From: Chitinophagaceae bacterium
GTDB lineage: Bacteria > Bacteroidota > Bacteroidia > Chitinophagales > Chitinophagaceae
Direction of reading: 5' to 3'
Assembly (NCBI GenBank): GCA_025924755.1
Contig: JAICHT010000008.1
Span: 1 to 26,260, forward strand
DNA: 26,260 nt
The translations under genes were made by a program, and so were the position numbers. Below are positions 24,550-26,260 of the stretch, one piece after another. The notes beneath the pieces are model-generated. The model worked only from the letters and a program-made list of their open reading frames with translations. It did not search any database and was not told where the DNA came from. Positions within the stretch are counted from its first letter, which is position 1; each line of letters opens with the position of its first letter.

Positions 24550-25611
24550 GCCAAAGTCTCTGTTTTCATAAAACTGCGTGATTTTTTACAAACCGACTAT
24601 TTACCTAAGGCAAGAACCAGCAGCGGGTTAAGTGCTATACCAGGTGGTGCAGCGCTGTATGATTATAATGTAAGGTTAATTACTACTACTCATATAACAG
24701 GGGACGTATTATACAATACCGGCTTGGAAGAGGTAAAATGAATAAGAGGTGAAATGGAAAAAGTAAAAACATCCGTTGGATTTAAAGGTGATTTGAATGT
24801 TTATTTGGAATACCTGCGCAGCGATCCACAATTCTTCCCTTACAAAACACCTGAAGAAGTGCTTGCCGCTTACAGAGCTATTCAACAGAAAATAGACCCT
24901 GCACTGCATACGCTTTTTTTACATACACCTAAAACACCTTTTGAAATCCGCCAAACCGAGGCATTCAGGGCAGCCTCAGCATCTGCAGAATACTTTGCTG
25001 GTTTGCCCGATGGTAGTCGTCCGGGCATCTTTTATGTACCAATAGTAGAGGCAACCAAAACACATGTTGCAGAAGAGTCGCTGTTTGCTCATGAAGCTAT
25101 TCCCGGGCATCATTATCAAATCATGCTGCAATACGAGAATGATCATTTACCTCAATTCAGGCGTCATGGTGGATTCACAGCTTTTATGGAAGGCTGGGGC
25201 TTATATAGTGAAAGCCTGGGAAAAGAACTTGGTTTGTACACTGATCCCTATCAAAAAATGGCAAATTTATCAGAGGAAATTCACCGGGCTATACGGCTGG
25301 TAGTAGACCCGGGGCTGCATACAAAAGGATGGACACGGGAACAAGCAATCAAGTATATGATGGATAATGAACCCATCAGTGAGCAAGAGGCAACAGCAGA
25401 AATAGAACGCTACATGGCTATTCCAGGGCAGGCAGTTGCCTATAAGGTAGGAGCCATGAAGCTGCAGGCATTAAGAACGAAGTATGCAAAACAGTTAGGG
25501 AGTTCTTTCAATATAGCCGCCTTTCATGATGAAGTTTTAAAAGATGGTGCTATGCCTTTGGATATACTGGACGAAAAGATGAATGCATGGGCAAAAACGC
25601 AAAAGAAATAA
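24550..25611 (+). pseudogene. DUF885 metallopeptidase-like gene, 5'-truncated at the IS edge and carrying a nonsense codon
   Basis: The frame from 24550 reads as the C-terminal half of a DUF885 protein: LRDFLQTDYLPKARTSSGLS, then IPGGAALYDYNVRL, a TGA at 24739-24741 where related proteins have a basic residue (EEVK-stop-IRGEMEKVK), and an intact stretch from 24754. That stretch includes the conserved metal-site-like HEAIPGHHYQ, FMEGWGLYSE and EIERYMAIPGQAVAYKVG. Full-length family members are about 550-600 residues with a signal peptide; the whole N-terminal half and any promoter are missing. The 285-codon internal frame starting at 24754 would lack half the fold and is unlikely to be functional. 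DUF885 proteins are exported, putative zinc peptidases of unknown substrate. Confidence 0.85.
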
Positions 25612-25669
25612 GGCATGGTTGCCGAAGGGCTTTTTGCTATCCGCACCTTATTATTGACAGGCAGCATAT

Positions 25670-25795
25670 AACATGAGTGTTTGCAATATGTCGGCGGACG
25701 GAACGCGGCTCAAGAGCAGTTTTTCAACAAAGCTTTATATCTTTAACCAAGGCGACGGTAATTCTATTGCCGCCACATCCAAACACTTCGGCGTT
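25670..25795. repeat. attC-like imperfect inverted element between the DUF885 remnant and the AraC-type gene
   Basis: AAC (25670-25672) and GTT (25793-25795) flank an imperfect long stem: GTGTTTG (25677-25683) pairs with CAAACAC (25780-25786). Further in, ATGT-C-GGCGG (25688-25697) pairs with CCGCCACAT (25770-25778), leaving C25692 as a single unpaired base. The outer AAC/GTT, interrupted stem and extrahelical base recall integron attC sites. Bacteroidota genomes also carry dispersed repeats of this architecture not linked to a known integrase, so the class is uncertain. Confidence 0.4.
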
Positions 25796-25841
25796 AGCGG
25801 TCATTGTAAAGCGACACCCTACAAATATTGAACAGACAAAA

Positions 25842-26260
25842 ATGCAAGAAACAAAAGGACTTTTAACCCAAATAAAACAGCACGAAAAACTTGCAATTAG
25901 AGTAAATTCTAATTTAAATAATAACTTGTCTGCTGATGTAATGAAAATGCTTACCCAACCTCACAGAAAAGCTAATTATTTTTTTGTGTTTGTTGAAAGC
26001 GGTTCACTAACTCATAAGGTTGACTTAAGCGATTTGACAATTACAAACGGGCAATTGTTTTTTGTTTTGCCTAATCAAATTCATTCTGTACCTGCACAGA
26101 AGAAAGATGACATTGAATGTTTCAAAATGAGTTTTGACCAAAACTGTTTGTCTTTACTTCCGAAACAATTTTCTTTTTTAATCAATCCATTAAACTCACA
26201 AATCATTTCATTTGACAGTGATTCAAGACAACGAGTAAAAATACTTTTTGAAATACTCAA
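25842..26260 (+). CDS. AraC-family transcriptional regulator, N-terminal part (gene runs off the right edge)
   Basis: An ATG at 25842 opens a frame of 139 codons that is still open at the window end. The protein starts MQETKGLLTQIKQHEKLAIR and continues with a cupin-like ligand-binding region: ANYFFVFVESGSLTHKVDLS, then LTITNGQLFFVLPNQIHSVP, typical of the N-terminus of Bacteroidota AraC/XylS regulators, where the HTH domain follows after about residue 180. The HTH lies outside the window, so the assignment rests on the cupin pattern. Its codon use is clearly more A+T-rich than that of the genes left of tRNA-Pro, in keeping with acquired DNA. The ligand and targets are unknown. Confidence 0.72.
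   Translation, partial: MQETKGLLTQIKQHEKLAIRVNSNLNNNLSADVMKMLTQPHRKANYFFVFVESGSLTHKVDLSDLTITNGQLFFVLPNQIHSVPAQKKDDIECFKMSFDQNCLSLLPKQFSFLINPLNSQIISFDSDSRQRVKILFEIL

Noticed and set aside
1..26260. CRISPR array, rRNA genes, defence operon or prophage
   Set aside because: No regular spaced repeats, rRNA-like sequence, or phage structural or defence gene clusters were seen on reading both strands.

Overview
The window looks like a chromosomal segment of a Bacteroidota bacterium, most likely Chitinophagaceae. Supporting signs are few clear Shine-Dalgarno sites, TAnnTTTG-type -7 promoter elements, and families typical of that group: a DUF6799-like Met-rich protein, a GYF_2 (DUF4339) membrane protein, a PQQ sugar dehydrogenase lipoprotein with a cytochrome c domain, and a small ECF-type sigma factor. 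This placement is inference from gene content, not a database match.

Layout. 1-509: start of an exported protein running off the left edge. 636-3500: uvrA, divergent from a sigma-70 family gene (3766-4347) across a spacer with a perfect 15-bp inverted repeat. 4579-6365: small exported carboxypeptidase-regulatory-like protein, 2H phosphoesterase (LigT-like), and an exported protein with 16-residue helical repeats under a 14-bp palindromic operator candidate. 6478-8743: two-gene ABC exporter operon of NatAB type. 8939-10507: FAD-dependent dehydrogenase of the COG2509 kind. 10508-11118: 611 bp of AT-rich non-coding DNA, with an inverted pair of DnaA-box-like 9-mers, leading into dnaA (11119-12552); this is the best replication-origin candidate. 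12703-12791: tRNA-Ser(GCT). 12963-16437: periplasmic sugar oxidation and arabinan breakdown (cytochrome c/PQQ dehydrogenase lipoprotein, GH51 arabinofuranosidase). 16540-19431: small lipoprotein, a histidine kinase whose membrane sensor matches the plant/cyanobacterial ethylene-binding domain, an 84-aa unknown, a single-domain response regulator, and a Met-rich exported protein. 19622-23002: a possible PD-(D/E)XK-fold protein, an AI-2E family transporter, and a GYF_2 membrane protein.

After tRNA-Pro(TGG) at 23183-23256 the character changes to accessory DNA: a gene remnant, a frameshifted IS481-like element (about 23554-24549), a DUF885 metallopeptidase-like gene that lacks its 5' part exactly at the IS edge and also has an in-frame TGA, an attC-like folded intergenic element, and the start of an AraC-type regulator running off the right edge.

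The most notable item is the ethylene-receptor-like kinase at 16836-17960. It keeps the copper-ligand Cys and His (84 and 88) and the Asp, Tyr and Pro (43, 50, 54) that correspond to ETR1 Asp25, Tyr32, Pro36, Cys65 and His69. It lies near a stand-alone receiver and a Met-rich exported protein, which makes a copper- or ethylene-sensing module possible but unproven.
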